The position numbers were made by a program, and so were the translations under genes. From Protea cynaroides (Eukaryota; Streptophyta; Magnoliopsida; Proteales; Proteaceae): DNA of 64,000 bases. The DNA lies in assembly GCA_028583415.1 (NCBI GenBank), contig CM053270.1, forward strand, positions 54,632,173 to 54,696,172. Reading direction: 5' to 3'. Positions 63,414-64,000 of this stretch are shown piece after piece. The notes beneath the pieces are model-generated. The model did no database searches, was not told the DNA's origin, and was given only the letters and a program-made list of their open reading frames with translations. How positions within the stretch are numbered: position 1 is the first letter of the stretch; every line of letters starts with the position of its first letter.

Positions 63414-64000
63414 AAACCCCGTTTGATCATATTTTTGTTCTGGATTTCTTACTTTTGCTTTGAGCAAAATTTTATTCTATGATTATTTTGGAATAGAAAC
63501 ATGTTTGATAATATAGTTCTAGAATAGATTCCATAATATCTTTGAAACAGAAATATGTTTGATAAACACACTGAAATATCCCGCCACTCAAAGTCTAGAG
63601 AACAAGTGGAGACCCCAACGGTAGTGGTGGTGATGGTGGTGGTGGCGGCGGTGGCAGCGGTAGCGGAGGTGGCAGAGGTGGTGGCGATGGTGGTGGTAGC
63701 GGTGGTGGTGCAGGTGGCAGAGGTGGCAGAGGTGGTGGCAATGGTGGTGGTGGCGGTGGTGGTGGCCAAGCCTTCATTTTGTAAAGAAAAGAAGAGTCGT
63801 GAGAGATGAGAGCTTCTTTTTTACTTTTTTCTTCTCCCAAAAAATTGTTTCAGAACATAGAAGCATGTTTTTCGTATTCTAAAAATTTAGATTCTAAAGT
63901 CATTTTATGAACCGGTTCACTCCTAGAGAGCTGGAATCCAACCGGGTTTACGAAACGCGATTCAACTCTAAAATGGCTCCCTAGAAGTCAGAATCTAGAA
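63414..64000. mobile_element. Fourth (CCA)n Tourist-like element, inverted and cut by the window end
   Basis: Opens aaaccccgtttgatcat after tta (63411-63413). Carries a GGT/GGC triplet core (63620-63765) and, in reverse orientation, the left-arm phrases of the family (agggagccattttagagtt, gaaccggttc). The far terminus is beyond 64000. Confidence 0.8.

Overview
The window is nuclear DNA of a flowering plant. It is AT-rich and intron-rich, and is packed with plant-type repeats: Copia-like and Ty3/gypsy-like LTR elements with initiator-tRNA-Met primer sites, L1- and RTE-clade LINEs, a tRNA-derived SINE candidate, hAT MITEs, PIF/Harbinger (Tourist-like) elements and a Pack-MULE. Nothing prokaryotic or organellar was seen. 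The species cannot be named from the sequence.

Layout. 1-12 kb: intergenic repeats, namely a Copia-like, coding-free LTR element (984-5422, 5-bp target duplication), an L1 3' end (6552-6982), a gggtgtc/gacaccc element (7444-7965), a Tourist-like MITE (9160-9519) and a SINE candidate (11952-12208). 12.5-60.7 kb: one minus-strand gene. I assembled twelve exons from splice sites and reading phase (60698 down to 12465). They give an uninterrupted 429-residue coiled-coil protein of unknown function. Its introns are up to 11 kb long and filled with transposons. 60.7-64 kb: the 5' flank of that gene, an L1 RNase H segment split by a Tourist-like element, and the start of another such element.

The dominant large-scale feature is a near-identical pair of blocks, 15443-30731 and 31232-45964, separated by exactly 500 N. 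The first block ends on the last base before the gap and the second begins on the first base after it. They look like overlapping ends of two allelic contigs that were scaffolded without being merged. Exons 9 and 10 therefore appear twice. The second pair cannot be spliced in frame, and exon 10 in the downstream contig carries a 1-nt deletion.

The most interesting biology is gene-fragment capture inside the introns. One Harbinger-like element carries the N-terminal part of a POLTERGEIST-like PP2C phosphatase. A sister element carries the N-terminus of a gibberellin 20-oxidase plus an unidentified antisense coding fragment. A Mutator-like element with a 10-bp target duplication carries the first exon of a novel-plant-SNARE (NPSN) gene and is itself split by a young pol-less gypsy element. 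A separate Tourist-like family has (CCA)n microsatellite cores in four places (three independent loci plus one allelic copy).
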